DNA of 64,000 nt from Pedobacter psychrotolerans (GCF_004340665.1 NZ_SLWO01000005.1:62001-126000); one strand, 5' to 3'; shown: positions 1 through 8,914, counted from the first letter of the stretch. The notes: a model not told the origin generated them from the sequence alone. Translations and numbers: made by a program.

Positions 1-617
1 ACGGCGAAGATTTCTCCATTTTTAGTGGTTAAATGACCTGTTCTATCCGATCCTTCTTTCGGTACCACATAAGAATAGTCGATTTTAATGGTAATCACCT
101 CACCATTCGCAGCCAAAGGTTGATCCAGGCGAATTTGCATACGTGTATCTTCAATCAATGAGGTAAATTTTACCGCACTGGATTTTTTAGATACGCTCAC
201 ATTTTTAATCTGGTAGCCACCATCAAACTTTTCGCCCTGGGCACCATAACGGCTACGGGATGGTGTAATTTGTTTGCCACGGGAATTTTCTTTGAATGTA
301 TTCTGATCCAACTGTAACCATAGATATGGAAGCTGATCAGGACTATTGTTTTTATATGTTAAGGTAACCGAACCGGTAACCAGATTTTGGGTTTCATCAA
401 GATTTGCGGTGATATTATAATCTACCCGGTTCTGCCAATATTTAGCGCCCGGAGCGCCACTAGCAGAGCGAAATTCATTTCCATTTTGAGTGTAAAAAAG
501 TGGTCCGAAGGCATCGGCCGAATTGTAATTGGATACTGGTGCAGCCTGTTGCGCAAAAGCAGATAAAGCGGAAGCACAACTAAAGGCGCACAAAGCGATT
601 AGTCTGGTTATTTTCAT
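1..617 (-). CDS. M1-family metallopeptidase, N-terminal part (truncated by window edge)
   Basis: Only the first ~205 codons are present; the gene runs off the left edge. The protein starts MKITRLIALCAF and has a signal peptide ending near AFAQ (residues 1-22), so it is exported. The following stretch (YWQNRVDYNITANLDE, then VTGSVTLTYKNNSPDQLPYLWLQLDQN) matches the N-terminal beta-sandwich domain of Bacteroidota M1 aminopeptidases. The zinc site (HExxH) would lie beyond the window, so catalytic competence cannot be judged. Family assignment rests on the N-terminal domain alone and is good but not certain. Confidence 0.75.
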   Translation of the reverse strand, partial: MKITRLIALCAFSCASALSAFAQQAAPVSNYNSADAFGPLFYTQNGNEFRSASGAPGAKYWQNRVDYNITANLDETQNLVTGSVTLTYKNNSPDQLPYLWLQLDQNTFKENSRGKQITPSRSRYGAQGEKFDGGYQIKNVSVSKKSSAVKFTSLIEDTRMQIRLDQPLAANGEVITIKIDYSYVVPKEGSDRTGHLTTKNGEIFA

Positions 618-711
618 GTGAATAAGTTGTATTACGGATGTAAATATAAATAATAAGCACATATGACGACATATGTGCTTATAATGTTACTGCCAGAAAT
701 TCGGTTTCCTA

Positions 712-1452
712 TTAATTCACCTTTAATTTGGGTAAATCTTGTAACTTTTTTTGCTGTGGAGTTAATTTTTGCCACGCAACAAATGCTCTTGAGATATAAT
801 AATTATAACGATAAGGCCTTTCTGCTTTTATCTGCTCTATTGAAGGGCGGTAAATGATCATAAAATTTTTAAGATCTTCACCTTGCAGTTTAGTTAAATC
901 TGTAACGGCTTTTTCGCTAAAGTTTGCATCAATCTCTTCCTGGTACATATCCTTCTCTTCCATTTCAGCCTCTTTGCGTTGTTGTCTTTTATACTTACCG
1001 TATCCCAAATTGAGGCTCAAGCCGCCAACTTTATCTGTCATTCTTTTTCTGTTCAGGTTTCCACCTGTATTTAATAGTGTATATTTCTCAGCTAAAGGAT
1101 CTTTCGCATCAGTAATCTGGCTATTCATTCTTACCCCTCTTACATCAACATCAGCTAAGCTATTGGATTTTACCGGAAGGTAAATGGTTCTGTTTAATAA
1201 GTTGGTTAGGTATAAGGTATCGGTATGATAGCCAACCGCTGAGAATTCTATTAAATCGCCAACAGTAGCAGCAATAGTATACTTACCTTCTCTATTTGTA
1301 CTGGTTGTCTTTTTGCTATTGATGTTTCGGACAGATACACCAGGTAATGAGATTGTTTTTTTTGAGTAATCGAACACCGTACCAGTGGTTACGGTTTGTG
1401 CGATAACGCCGGCAGGCAAGGCGAGGAAAAGAAAAATGATCAGCTTATACAT
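712..1452 (-). CDS. Secreted carboxypeptidase-regulatory-like domain protein
   Basis: A 246-residue exported protein. Residues 1-19 (MYKLIIFLFLALPAGVIAQ) form a signal peptide. Residues ~22-100 (GTVFDYSKKTISLPGVSV, then GKYTIAATVGDLIEFSAVGY) are a CarboxypepD_reg-like beta-sandwich, as found at the N-terminus of SusC proteins but here on its own. The remainder is charged (KRQQRKEAEMEEKDMYQEE) and of no recognised fold. A start 15 codons upstream is possible, but the ATG at 1452 places the signal peptide at the N-terminus. Such stand-alone proteins are common in Bacteroidota and their role is unknown; a periplasmic or surface location is inferred. Confidence 0.7.
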   Translation of the reverse strand: MYKLIIFLFLALPAGVIAQTVTTGTVFDYSKKTISLPGVSVRNINSKKTTSTNREGKYTIAATVGDLIEFSAVGYHTDTLYLTNLLNRTIYLPVKSNSLADVDVRGVRMNSQITDAKDPLAEKYTLLNTGGNLNRKRMTDKVGGLSLNLGYGKYKRQQRKEAEMEEKDMYQEEIDANFSEKAVTDLTKLQGEDLKNFMIIYRPSIEQIKAERPYRYNYYISRAFVAWQKLTPQQKKLQDLPKLKVN

Positions 1453-1520
1453 ATTCAAAAGTAAGTTAGGAAAATATCTAAAGCTTGCATTTAACAAACT
1501 TTAACAATACAACACATGAG

Positions 1521-1868
1521 TTAGGCTAGTGTTTTAGCATAAAGAGATTCATCAAAAGATATTAAAAGTGGCTGACCTTCCTTTTCAATCACCGGACGCT
1601 TGATGGCACTCGTATTATCGATCAGGTACGCAATCGCTTTTTCCTGATTGTTGATATTGGCTTGGTCTTCTTTGCTGAGTTTTTTCCAGGTAAGCCCCTT
1701 GCGATTCAACACCGTTTCCCAGCCAAAAACTTTACACCATTCATTTAGCTTTTCTGCAGTAATTCCTTTTTTCTTAAAGTCATGAAATTCAAAATCAATT
1801 TTATTTTCCTTTAACCAGTCGAGTGATTTCTTTACTGTATTGCAGTTGGGTATTCCGTAAACGATCAT
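1521..1868 (-). CDS. ArsC/Spx-family thioredoxin-fold protein (YffB-like)
   Basis: 115 residues, the usual length for the ArsC/Spx/YffB family. The N-terminus MIVYGIPNCNTVKKSL carries the family's single cysteine (Cys9) at the position of the ArsC nucleophile, followed by the thioredoxin-fold segment IDFEFHDFKKKGIT. The C-terminal part (IKRPVIEKEGQPLLISFDE) is the conserved 'RP' region. The GIPNCNTVKKS pattern is closer to YffB (YGIxNCDTxKKA) than to true arsenate reductases, so arsenate reduction is not claimed. No ars genes are nearby. It lies just upstream (in transcription sense) of the regulatory-domain protein, 68 bp away and on the same strand. Confidence 0.75.
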   Translation of the reverse strand: MIVYGIPNCNTVKKSLDWLKENKIDFEFHDFKKKGITAEKLNEWCKVFGWETVLNRKGLTWKKLSKEDQANINNQEKAIAYLIDNTSAIKRPVIEKEGQPLLISFDESLYAKTLA

Positions 1869-2099
1869 ATAATTATTAAATGAATGAATTTTGAATGCGT
1901 GAGTGACTTATTGAATATTTTTTTTTGTGCTCAAAGATAATAAGTGAATACGGAATGAGATAATGAAATATTCATGTTTATCCCTTTACACCCATTAACT
2001 TGTAAATCTTACGTTCATCACATTTTTTAATGTATCCGTCACATTTTAAATAACAAATAAATAACTCTTTGTAGCATTGTGATATAATTTACAATCCAT

Positions 2100-3638
2100 A
2101 TGCACATCCTATCAGAAACTACACCTCCTACAAAAGCAAAAAACATCAACCAGCTGGAGTTCTGGATTTCTACTACCCTTTATATCCTGGCTTTGATCAG
2201 CATTTGCTCACAAACCACTTATGGCTCTGGTCACAGCTATCGGTTTGAAGATAATGATATTGATTTTTCGGTAATAGAAAATTTCTTCCTTCCTGAATTA
2301 TTCAAAATCAGCATTATATACATCAGTTTTCTACTTTTTAATTTCTGTTTGATGCCCCAGTTAACCCGTAAAAATAACATTGCATTGAATGTTATTTTAT
2401 CGGTTATCGTTACCGCTATTTCTGTAGTCACCTGGATGGTTGCCAATACCTACTCGCAAGCCTATCGCCTGGTAGAAATGGAAGATGTAAATAATGTGTA
2501 CGGCATTTTTTTTGGGGAGGCCTTTACCTATATTTTCTTTCTCTACTTACTTTTTAATATCTATGCCTATTTTAATGAACAAGGACTGGCACTCATCAAT
2601 AAAATTCAGTTTTTGAAAAGCTATAGTAAAAACATTATTCCTGAAATATTTATAACCACCAGAATATGGTTAATCTCTTTAATGATTTTGATGGCAGTGA
2701 TATCTGCTAAATCTGATAATGAAATTCTGGTTTTTTGGCTCATTGCACCACCAGTAAATGTGATTATGGCTTTTATCTCTATATATTACATCATCCCTAA
2801 CCTTAGAAAGGAAATGAAGGGATTTGGGCGATATTTTTGGGGAAATTTAGCCATTTCAATTCTGATCATTCCATTTATTCTCCTTTTACTTGCCGGTTTT
2901 ATGAGCGGAGGAAATGCAGTGCCGCTTACATTGGCGTTCACATTGATCAGTTTAGTTTGTATAACTACCCCGGCCGCCTGGTACATTTATAAAAATAAAT
3001 TCGAGAAGCAGAATGAAATTCAAATGCTTAAAACTGAACTAGGAAAATCGGATGCCAATTTAAATTTTCTAAAATCTCAAATTAATCCCCACTTCCTTTT
3101 CAATGCATTAAATACTTTATTTGGAACAGCCTTACAAGAAAATGCCGAACGAACTGGCGAAGGAATTCAGAAACTTGGAGACATGATGCGCTTTATGTTG
3201 CATGAAAATATGCAGGATAAAATTTCCTTAACCCGCGAAGTTGAATACCTGAATAATTATATTGACCTTCAAAAACTCAGAACATCACGCACCGGAGATA
3301 TAAAAATCGACACCGCTATTGAGGAACAAATTAATAACCTAAAGATTACGCCGATGTTATTAATTCCCTTTATAGAAAATGCCTTTAAACATGGGATCAG
3401 TTTGCAACAGCCGTCTTATATCAAAATCACCCTACAAACAAAAGAAAACACCTTGTACTTCGATGTCAGCAACAGTATTTATATCAAGGCAGACAACGAT
3501 CCTGAAAAACTTAAAAGTGGCATTGGACTTGAAAATGTGAAACAGCGTTTATCATTACTCTATTATGGCAAGCATGAACTGATCATCCGTGAAACCGCAA
3601 AAGAGTTTTTTGTTCATTTAACATTACAACTGGATTAA
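2100..3638 (+). CDS. LytS-type membrane sensor histidine kinase
   Basis: 512 residues. About eight hydrophobic segments occupy residues ~25-300. They are followed by a short coiled segment (KFEKQNEIQMLKTELGKSDANL) and a His_kinase (LytS/YehU-type) domain. The H-box motif INPHFLFNALNTLFG lies near residue 330, with the phospho-accepting His in NPHF. The N-box LLIPFIENAFKHGI is near 420 and the glycine-rich GIGLENVKQRLSLLY near 473. No extracellular sensor domain is evident, so the signal is probably sensed within the membrane. The LytTR response regulator starts 35 bp downstream on the same strand and is its evident partner. Confidence 0.9.
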   Translation: MHILSETTPPTKAKNINQLEFWISTTLYILALISICSQTTYGSGHSYRFEDNDIDFSVIENFFLPELFKISIIYISFLLFNFCLMPQLTRKNNIALNVILSVIVTAISVVTWMVANTYSQAYRLVEMEDVNNVYGIFFGEAFTYIFFLYLLFNIYAYFNEQGLALINKIQFLKSYSKNIIPEIFITTRIWLISLMILMAVISAKSDNEILVFWLIAPPVNVIMAFISIYYIIPNLRKEMKGFGRYFWGNLAISILIIPFILLLLAGFMSGGNAVPLTLAFTLISLVCITTPAAWYIYKNKFEKQNEIQMLKTELGKSDANLNFLKSQINPHFLFNALNTLFGTALQENAERTGEGIQKLGDMMRFMLHENMQDKISLTREVEYLNNYIDLQKLRTSRTGDIKIDTAIEEQINNLKITPMLLIPFIENAFKHGISLQQPSYIKITLQTKENTLYFDVSNSIYIKADNDPEKLKSGIGLENVKQRLSLLYYGKHELIIRETAKEFFVHLTLQLD

Positions 3639-3673
3639 TCTTATACCTATATTGCTGCATTGAATAAACTAAG

Positions 3674-4348
3674 ATGATTGCTATTGCCATAGATGATGAA
3701 CCCATTGCACTGGATATTGTGAAATCTCATGCAGCAAAAGTTCCCTTTTTAAATCTGTCTGAAACTTTTACAGATGCTTTTCTAGCCATTAGCTTCATGC
3801 AGCAAAATAAGGTTGATCTGATTTTTCTGGATATTAAAATGCCCGACATCAGCGGCATTGATTTTCTGAAAAGTTTAAGCAATCCACCTATGGTTATTTT
3901 TACAACAGCGTACACTGAACATGCGGTGCAAAGCTTTGAATTGGATGCAGTTGACTATCTGCTCAAACCTTTCTCACTTTCTCGCTTTTTAAAAGCCTGC
4001 AATAAGGCGCAAGAGTTATATAACCTTCGTAACCTAATCACAGGAGCAAAAGCAAATTATATTTTTATTAAAGATGGTTATGAACAGATTAAAGTGGAGT
4101 TGGCCGATATTCTTTACGTGGAAGCTTCAGGAAATTATACTCAGCTCCAATTGAAAGATAAGCTTTTAAGTTCAAGAGTCACGATTAACGATTTAGCAGA
4201 ACTTTTACCTAAGGCTGCATTTATCAGATGCCACAGGGCTTTCATAGTGGCCAAAAGTCAAATTACAAAGTTCGACCGAAATCAGATTTGGGTAGGGAAT
4301 AAAATCATTCCGATTGGTGCAACTTACAGTGGTATTCAATTAACCTGA
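3674..4348 (+). CDS. LytTR-family response regulator
   Basis: 224 residues. The receiver domain (1-~120) has the acidic pocket Asp7/Asp8, the phospho-acceptor Asp53 in FLDIKMP, a TTAYTEHA switch region and the conserved Lys in LLKPF. The C-terminal LytTR DNA-binding domain (~128-224) is recognised by FIKDGYEQIKVELADILYVEASGNYTQL and FIRCHRAFIV. It follows the LytS-type kinase by 35 bp and the two are surely cotranscribed. Its targets are not evident from the sequence; ribH follows closely but has its own promoter-like box, so ribH is probably not part of the operon. Confidence 0.92.
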   Translation: MIAIAIDDEPIALDIVKSHAAKVPFLNLSETFTDAFLAISFMQQNKVDLIFLDIKMPDISGIDFLKSLSNPPMVIFTTAYTEHAVQSFELDAVDYLLKPFSLSRFLKACNKAQELYNLRNLITGAKANYIFIKDGYEQIKVELADILYVEASGNYTQLQLKDKLLSSRVTINDLAELLPKAAFIRCHRAFIVAKSQITKFDRNQIWVGNKIIPIGATYSGIQLT

Positions 4349-4401
4349 TTAAATCTTACAACCGTTAAACATTTCTGCTTCCAACATTGAAAGCTTAGCC
4401 T

Positions 4402-4409
4402 TATCTTTG
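4402..4409 (+). promoter_or_regulatory. ribH promoter -7 box (TAnnTTTG)
   Basis: The sequence TATCTTTG matches the Bacteroidota -7 element TAnnTTTG exactly. It ends only 4 nt before the ribH ATG, so transcription would begin at or very near the start codon. A clear -33 TTTG at the usual 19-21 nt spacing is not seen. Confidence 0.5.
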
Positions 4410-4413
4410 CGCC

Positions 4414-4905
4414 ATGTCAACACAACTTAAAAATCTTTCTGATTTCTCTCACACCACGGTACCAAATGGCGCTAACTATAAATTTGGAATTATTGTAGCC
4501 GAATGGAATGCTGAAATTACTGGTGCTTTATACAACGGTGCTTTAAAAACCCTGATAGAAAATGGTGTGAAGGAAGAAAATATTATTTCTTTGCCCGTTC
4601 CCGGGAGCTTTGAATTAACTGGTGGAGCTGAAATATTATTAAGTAAAAGAAGTGACATTGATGCCGTAATCTGTTTAGGTTGCGTGATTCAGGGCGACAC
4701 CAAACATTTTGATTTTATTTGCGATGCCGTAGCTCAAGGCGTAACCAATGTAGGCATCAAATATAGCAAACCTGTTATTTTTGGTGTATTAACTACCAAC
4801 AACCTGGAACAAGCTCAGGATCGTGCAGGCGGTAAGCATGGTAATAAAGGAGATGAAGCCGCAATAACGGCCATCAAAATGGCTGATTTCGCAGCAAATA
4901 TTTAA
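4414..4905 (+). CDS. ribH: 6,7-dimethyl-8-ribityllumazine synthase
   Basis: 163 residues, normal for RibH. It catalyses the penultimate riboflavin step, condensing the ribityl-aminouracil with 3,4-dihydroxybutanone phosphate. Family motifs are present in order: [20 protein letters not shown] (substrate pocket), [34 protein letters not shown] (including the catalytic His of the GDTxHF motif), [20 protein letters not shown] and [17 protein letters not shown]. Other rib genes are not in the window. The ATG at 4414 follows a TAnnTTTG box by 4 nt, so a leaderless or nearly leaderless mRNA is predicted. Confidence 0.96.
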   Translation: MSTQLKNLSDFSHTTVPNGANYKFGIIVAEWNAEITGALYNGALKTLIENGVKEENIISLPVPGSFELTGGAEILLSKRSDIDAVICLGCVIQGDTKHFDFICDAVAQGVTNVGIKYSKPVIFGVLTTNNLEQAQDRAGGKHGNKGDEAAITAIKMADFAANI

Positions 4906-4958
4906 CCTTGCGCTTTCGTAAACTATTTGTACCTTAGCGAATTAAATTAACCAATCCA

Positions 4959-5081
4959 ATGAAAAAAGTAGCCATCCTATTATTGGCGGTGTTTTGCACC
5001 ATTACCATTTTAGAATCTTGTTCTTCTAAACTTTGTCCGGCATATAGCTCTTATCCTGAAGGCAAACGCAGGCGAAACTAA
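4959..5081 (+). CDS. Tiny lipoprotein-like peptide (40 aa)
   Basis: A 40-residue reading frame with a classic lipoprotein signal: MKKVAILLLAVFCTITILESCSSK, with a lipobox ending at LESC. The mature part is only ~20 residues, contains a second cysteine (LCPAYSSYPEG) and ends with a basic tail (KRRRN). I recognise the style from other Bacteroidota, where very short lipoproteins with a CPAY-type motif and basic tail occur, but no function is known to me. It sits between ribH and ytxJ on the same strand (53 bp after ribH, 86 bp before ytxJ). Confidence 0.55.
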   Translation: MKKVAILLLAVFCTITILESCSSKLCPAYSSYPEGKRRRN

Positions 5082-5167
5082 TCTTCAATATTTATTAATT
5101 TTCATTTTTAGGTTATTTGCAGAACATTACCTTCATGCAAGTGTTATGCCTATAAAAAATATTTACT

Positions 5168-5500
5168 ATGACTTGGGTTAATTTAACATCACTGGATCAG
5201 TTAAACGAAATTAAAAATGCAGAAGGCTATAGCTTAATTTTTAAGCACAGCACCCGTTGCTCCATTTCGATGATGGCAAAAAGAAATTTCGAATTTAACT
5301 GGGAAGTGATTCCGGAAGATACAAAACTTTACTTTTTGGATTTAATCAGCTATCGCGAAATTTCCAACTCAATTGCAGAAATTTTTAATGTAGCACACCA
5401 GTCTCCACAAATTTTATTAATCAAAGATGGAGAATGTGTTTTAGAAGCGTCACACAGTGATATCTCTGCAGAAGAAGTTGCAGAAGTAATCGCAGCCTAG
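5168..5500 (+). CDS. ytxJ: Bacilliredoxin-like monothiol protein YtxJ
   Basis: 110 residues, thioredoxin fold. A single redox-type cysteine (Cys31) lies in FKHSTRCSISMMAKRNFE, the signature of the YtxJ family, followed by a conserved acidic strand (LYFLDLISYREISN) and the cis-Pro-like region VAHQSPQILLIKDGECV. YtxJ proteins are named for the bacillithiol system and are thought to de-bacillithiolate proteins. The gene implies, but does not prove, that this organism makes bacillithiol; no bshA/B/C is visible here. A strong bidirectional terminator follows. Confidence 0.85.
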   Translation: MTWVNLTSLDQLNEIKNAEGYSLIFKHSTRCSISMMAKRNFEFNWEVIPEDTKLYFLDLISYREISNSIAEIFNVAHQSPQILLIKDGECVLEASHSDISAEEVAEVIAA

Positions 5501-5524
5501 AAATATTTAGAGTTATTAAAGCAT

Positions 5525-5559
5525 AAAAAAGGGCGAAAAATAATTTTTCGCCCTTTTTT
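5525..5559. terminator. Bidirectional intrinsic terminator between ytxJ and mqo
   Basis: A perfect inverted repeat GGGCGAAAAA / TTTTTCGCCC is flanked by an A-run on the left and a T-run on the right. It can therefore terminate both the rightward ytxJ transcript and the leftward mqo transcript. Confidence 0.9.
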
Positions 5560-5579
5560 ATAAGCTATCCTGAAATCGA

Positions 5580-7088
5580 TCAGGCATTTTCTATTTCCAA
5601 AACTTTAGAAGTTCTTTCTCTCGTTTTTTTACAAAGGTCAGCATCATCAGATAGTTCCTGCCCATAAGTTGGGATCATATCTTTTATTTTAGCCTGCCAC
5701 TCATCAGTAGCCAAATCTTCTTTGAAACAACGCGCCAGTAATTCCAGCATAATGGAAACAGCCGTTGAAGCACCTGGAGATGCACCTAAAAGCGCCGCAA
5801 TAGAACCATCTGCCGCACTAACTACTTCAGTACCAAATTCTAAAACGCCACCTTTTTTCTCATCCTTTTTAATTACCTGTACCCTTTGTCCGGCATATTC
5901 CAACTCCCAGTCCTTTAATTCTGCCGTAGGTAAATATTCTTTTAAAGCCTCTAATCTATCTTCAGGTGATTGTCTTACCTGCTCGATTAAGTATTTTGTT
6001 AAATCAAGATTATGTAACCCCGCAGAAATCATTGGGCGGATATTGTTAAACTTGATGGATTTAGGCAAATCCAAAAAAGATCCATTTTTAAGAAACTTGG
6101 TAGAAAAACCAGCATAAGGACCAAAAAGGAGGGCCTGTTTGCCGTTAATCATTCTCGTATCTAAATGGGGAACAGACATTGGAGGTGCACCAACTGCCGC
6201 TTTGCCATAAACCTTTGCATGGTGTTTGGCAATAATTTCATCATTTGTACATTTTAACCACTGTCCGCTTACCGGGAAACCACCAAAACCCTTACCTTCC
6301 GGAATGCCCGACTTTTCTAATAGTGGCAAAGAACCACCACCAGCACCAATGAAAATGAATTTAGCCACACGCTTGCGCGTATCATTGGTTTCTAAATCTT
6401 TAACCTTAATTACCCAGTTGCCATCCTTATTTTTCTTTAAATCACGGATTTCGTGGTTAAAATATAAGTTTACGTTTTCCTGTTCCTTAAGGTGATTGAA
6501 CATATCCCGGGTTAGAGAACCAAAATTAACATCGGTTCCTAAATCCATTTTAGTAGCTGCAATTTTTTCATCTTTCTTGCGTCCTTCCATAATCAGAGGG
6601 GCCCAGGTATCAATTACTTTTGCATCATCAGTATATTCCATTTCGCTAAAAAGCGTGCATTTTTGCAATGCTTCATAACGTTTTCTAAGATAATCTACAT
6701 TTTTCTTTCCCCAAACAAAACTCATATGCGGAATTTTCCGAATAAAATTTCCTGGACTTGAAACCAATCCCTTTTCGATAAGATAAGCCCAGAACTGTTT
6801 AGAAACTTCAAAATTTTCGGCAATTTGTACCGCTTTTTTAGTTTCAACGGTACCATCACTTTTTTCGGGTGTATAATTTAATTCGCAAAAAGCAGAGTGA
6901 CCCGTTCCTGCATTATTCCAGGCATCTGAACTTTCGGCTGCTGCAATATCAAGTCTTTCGTAAATTTCGATACTTAAACCGGGCTCTAACTCTTTTAATA
7001 AAACACCAAGGGTAGCGCTCATAATACCAGCGCCAATTAAAATCACATCTGCGTCAGTTTTGCCAACTGTCTTTTTCTTTTTAGTCAT
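5580..7088 (-). CDS. mqo: Malate:quinone oxidoreductase
   Basis: 502 residues, full length. FAD-dependent peripheral membrane enzyme that oxidises malate to oxaloacetate and passes electrons to the quinone pool in the TCA cycle. The N-terminus has the dinucleotide-binding motif VILIGAGIMSATLGVLL. Mqo hallmarks follow: NNAGTGHSAFCELNYTPE, TDVNFGSLTRDMF, FIGAGGGSLPLLEKSGIPEG, GGFPVSGQWLKC and, near the end, DGSIAALLGASPGASTAVSIML. The gene stands alone, converging on ytxJ across a shared terminator, with its own TAAATTTG promoter box upstream. Confidence 0.97.
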   Translation of the reverse strand: MTKKKKTVGKTDADVILIGAGIMSATLGVLLKELEPGLSIEIYERLDIAAAESSDAWNNAGTGHSAFCELNYTPEKSDGTVETKKAVQIAENFEVSKQFWAYLIEKGLVSSPGNFIRKIPHMSFVWGKKNVDYLRKRYEALQKCTLFSEMEYTDDAKVIDTWAPLIMEGRKKDEKIAATKMDLGTDVNFGSLTRDMFNHLKEQENVNLYFNHEIRDLKKNKDGNWVIKVKDLETNDTRKRVAKFIFIGAGGGSLPLLEKSGIPEGKGFGGFPVSGQWLKCTNDEIIAKHHAKVYGKAAVGAPPMSVPHLDTRMINGKQALLFGPYAGFSTKFLKNGSFLDLPKSIKFNNIRPMISAGLHNLDLTKYLIEQVRQSPEDRLEALKEYLPTAELKDWELEYAGQRVQVIKKDEKKGGVLEFGTEVVSAADGSIAALLGASPGASTAVSIMLELLARCFKEDLATDEWQAKIKDMIPTYGQELSDDADLCKKTRERTSKVLEIENA

Positions 7089-7106
7089 TTTATATTAAAG
7101 GAGTTA

Positions 7107-7136
7107 CAAATTTAGAATCATTTCAAACATACAACG
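7107..7136 (-). promoter_or_regulatory. mqo promoter candidate
   Basis: On the minus strand TAAATTTG (7107-7114) matches the TAnnTTTG -7 element. A TTG (7134-7136) lies 19 nt upstream, the usual Bacteroidota spacing. It ends 18 nt before the mqo ATG. The rest of the 386-bp gap to 7475 is AT-rich with no other gene seen; a second possible box, TAGTTTTG at 7429-7436, could serve the rightward lipoprotein gene. Confidence 0.5.
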
Positions 7137-7474
7137 AATTTTGCATTTGGAAAACTAAAAAAATTGCCGAAAAATTAGAAATTAATTTAGTAAAACATTT
7201 CTTAAACAATCACTTTTCGCAAAAGCCATTCCGTTTTAAATCGCTAAAGGGAAAATTGATAAAAATGGCATTATAAAAACAGAACTAAAGACCAAATAGG
7301 TCGATTTGAAAATTTCCGCCCAATTTCATTGCTATTATTTAAGCATAATTTGAATTTACATGCCAAGTAGTATTCAAAATCAATTTCGTTAAAGGAATAA
7401 TTGACACTAAAATAATAATGAAAAAGATTAGTTTTGATAAATCAGCCTCGGTATAACCATTTTATTTTCAATTG

Positions 7475-8770
7475 ATGAAGTATTTACTTTTATTAATTTG
7501 TACTATTTTCCTTTGGGCTTGTTCTGGTGACAAGACAGATGAAGCCTTGCTCCTATTGGATAAACAAAAGCTAGACGAAAATATCAATTACGATAAAATC
7601 GTTTTTTATAAGTTCATCAAAATTGCCATTCGTTCAAATGCTGTACTAGACACAAATATGGCGGAATACCAGCATTTTTCTAGGCACACCCGATCTACTT
7701 TGGCATTAATGGACAAGATAGATACCAACGAGCATAGCATTTCGGTGATAGAGGCCCTTAAAATCTACAACAATTACCGTAAGGTGAAAGCCTTTGTAAA
7801 AGAAACTGATGAAGATATTTTCCCGGGATTGATTCAAGGACTCAATGTACTTCATGGCGCTCCTAAGGTAGATTTCAAAACCATTTCCCCGGCTGAAAAG
7901 CTTCGTACGCAGAATATAGAACACGCCATTTTAAGTATGGCCGTATTGACTACCCGTGATTTAGGTCAGCCATTTGCCCTATATGAATGTTCGAAAACAC
8001 AGCCCGAACTTTTGCCTGATTCTGAAATCAAAACCCTATTAGAGTTTGTAAGAGGGTTTTTATTTTTTGGCAATAACCTGTACTATCTTTCAGAGGATGG
8101 ATTATCAAGGAACATCAAGTGGCTTGATAAAAATGAAAATATCCCGTTGCCATATACCAAGGCATTTTTTGGCTGGAGAAATTTAAGTGATACCCAAACC
8201 CATACTGCATTTCATGGAATGAATTATCTTTTCAGAGGCTTTGACAGAATGCGGATGGAACGAAAGATTGATGAGGAAAGATCGTTGGAAGATTTTGAAT
8301 TCTTTTTAACCGATATGAACAAACTCGGCCTTCAAAACGAATTGGTATGGATAATTGATGCCTATCTCAATTTAAAAAGAGACTATCCTGAAAAGGCTGT
8401 TCTGGCACTTGAAAAATTAAAGAAAAGCCCTCTGTTTTCTGAAACAGAACATCAAGCCTTTCAAGAAATCATTGATTTTGCAAACGAAAGAAAACCCGAT
8501 GCCGCGTTGAAAGGTGTTTATGACAAAGCCTTTATAACAAAATTGGTATCAAAATATATGATTGCTACCATAGCAAAAATTAATTGGGAGCAGGTGATGA
8601 GAGATAACAATGTTCCGCACACTAAAGAGATTTTTGCAGGTGTTCATAAATTCAGAAACATTTCAAATGCTGTGAGTCAATATACGGAGTCATCCACGAT
8701 AAATAACAGTAAAAAGGAAATTACTAAAAAGGGAAGTGAGTTGTTGAACAAAGCAAAAAATTTATGGTAA
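7475..8770 (+). CDS. Lipoprotein of unknown function
   Basis: 431 residues. The ATG at 7475 (rather than the TTG just before it) begins a lipoprotein signal peptide, MKYLLLLICTIFLWACSG, with lipobox WAC and Cys16 as the lipidated residue. The mature protein is largely alpha-helical by composition, with short charged heptad-like stretches (LEDFEFFLTDMNKLGLQNE, YPEKAVLALEKLKKSPLFSE) that could be TPR-like but do not form clean repeats. A notable conserved-looking block is AFFGWRNLSDTQTHTAFHGM. I do not recognise the family. It is monocistronic between mqo (divergent) and lipA. Outer or inner membrane anchoring on the periplasmic side is inferred. Confidence 0.8.
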   Translation: MKYLLLLICTIFLWACSGDKTDEALLLLDKQKLDENINYDKIVFYKFIKIAIRSNAVLDTNMAEYQHFSRHTRSTLALMDKIDTNEHSISVIEALKIYNNYRKVKAFVKETDEDIFPGLIQGLNVLHGAPKVDFKTISPAEKLRTQNIEHAILSMAVLTTRDLGQPFALYECSKTQPELLPDSEIKTLLEFVRGFLFFGNNLYYLSEDGLSRNIKWLDKNENIPLPYTKAFFGWRNLSDTQTHTAFHGMNYLFRGFDRMRMERKIDEERSLEDFEFFLTDMNKLGLQNELVWIIDAYLNLKRDYPEKAVLALEKLKKSPLFSETEHQAFQEIIDFANERKPDAALKGVYDKAFITKLVSKYMIATIAKINWEQVMRDNNVPHTKEIFAGVHKFRNISNAVSQYTESSTINNSKKEITKKGSELLNKAKNLW

Positions 8771-8878
8771 GCTGTTTAGTTTCTGGTTTACAAGTTTGCA
8801 TAAAGTAAATCTGTATTCACTGAATTGAGTATTGAACCAATAAACCAGCAAACATTACAACATTACAACATTTCCATA

Positions 8879-8910
8879 TTGTCACATTTCAATCCTAATC
8901 CTTAACTTTG
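8879..8910 (+). promoter_or_regulatory. lipA promoter (TTG-N21-TAACTTTG)
   Basis: TAACTTTG (8903-8910) is a perfect TAnnTTTG box and TTG (8879-8881) lies 21 nt upstream. The box ends 4 nt before the lipA ATG, predicting a leaderless or near-leaderless transcript. Confidence 0.6.
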
Positions 8911-8914
8911 CATT

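Noticed and set aside
663..857. A rightward 64-codon frame overlapping the end of the secreted regulatory-domain gene
   Set aside because: It lies mostly antisense to a well-supported exported protein and has no recognisable features of its own.
4349..4413. FMN riboswitch upstream of ribH
   Set aside because: Only 65 bp separate ribH from the previous gene, none of the conserved RFN elements is seen, and a promoter box sits immediately before the ATG.
5722..6678. Long open frames antisense to mqo
   Set aside because: They mirror the codon pattern of mqo, whose motifs run uninterrupted on the opposite strand; none has a recognisable domain.
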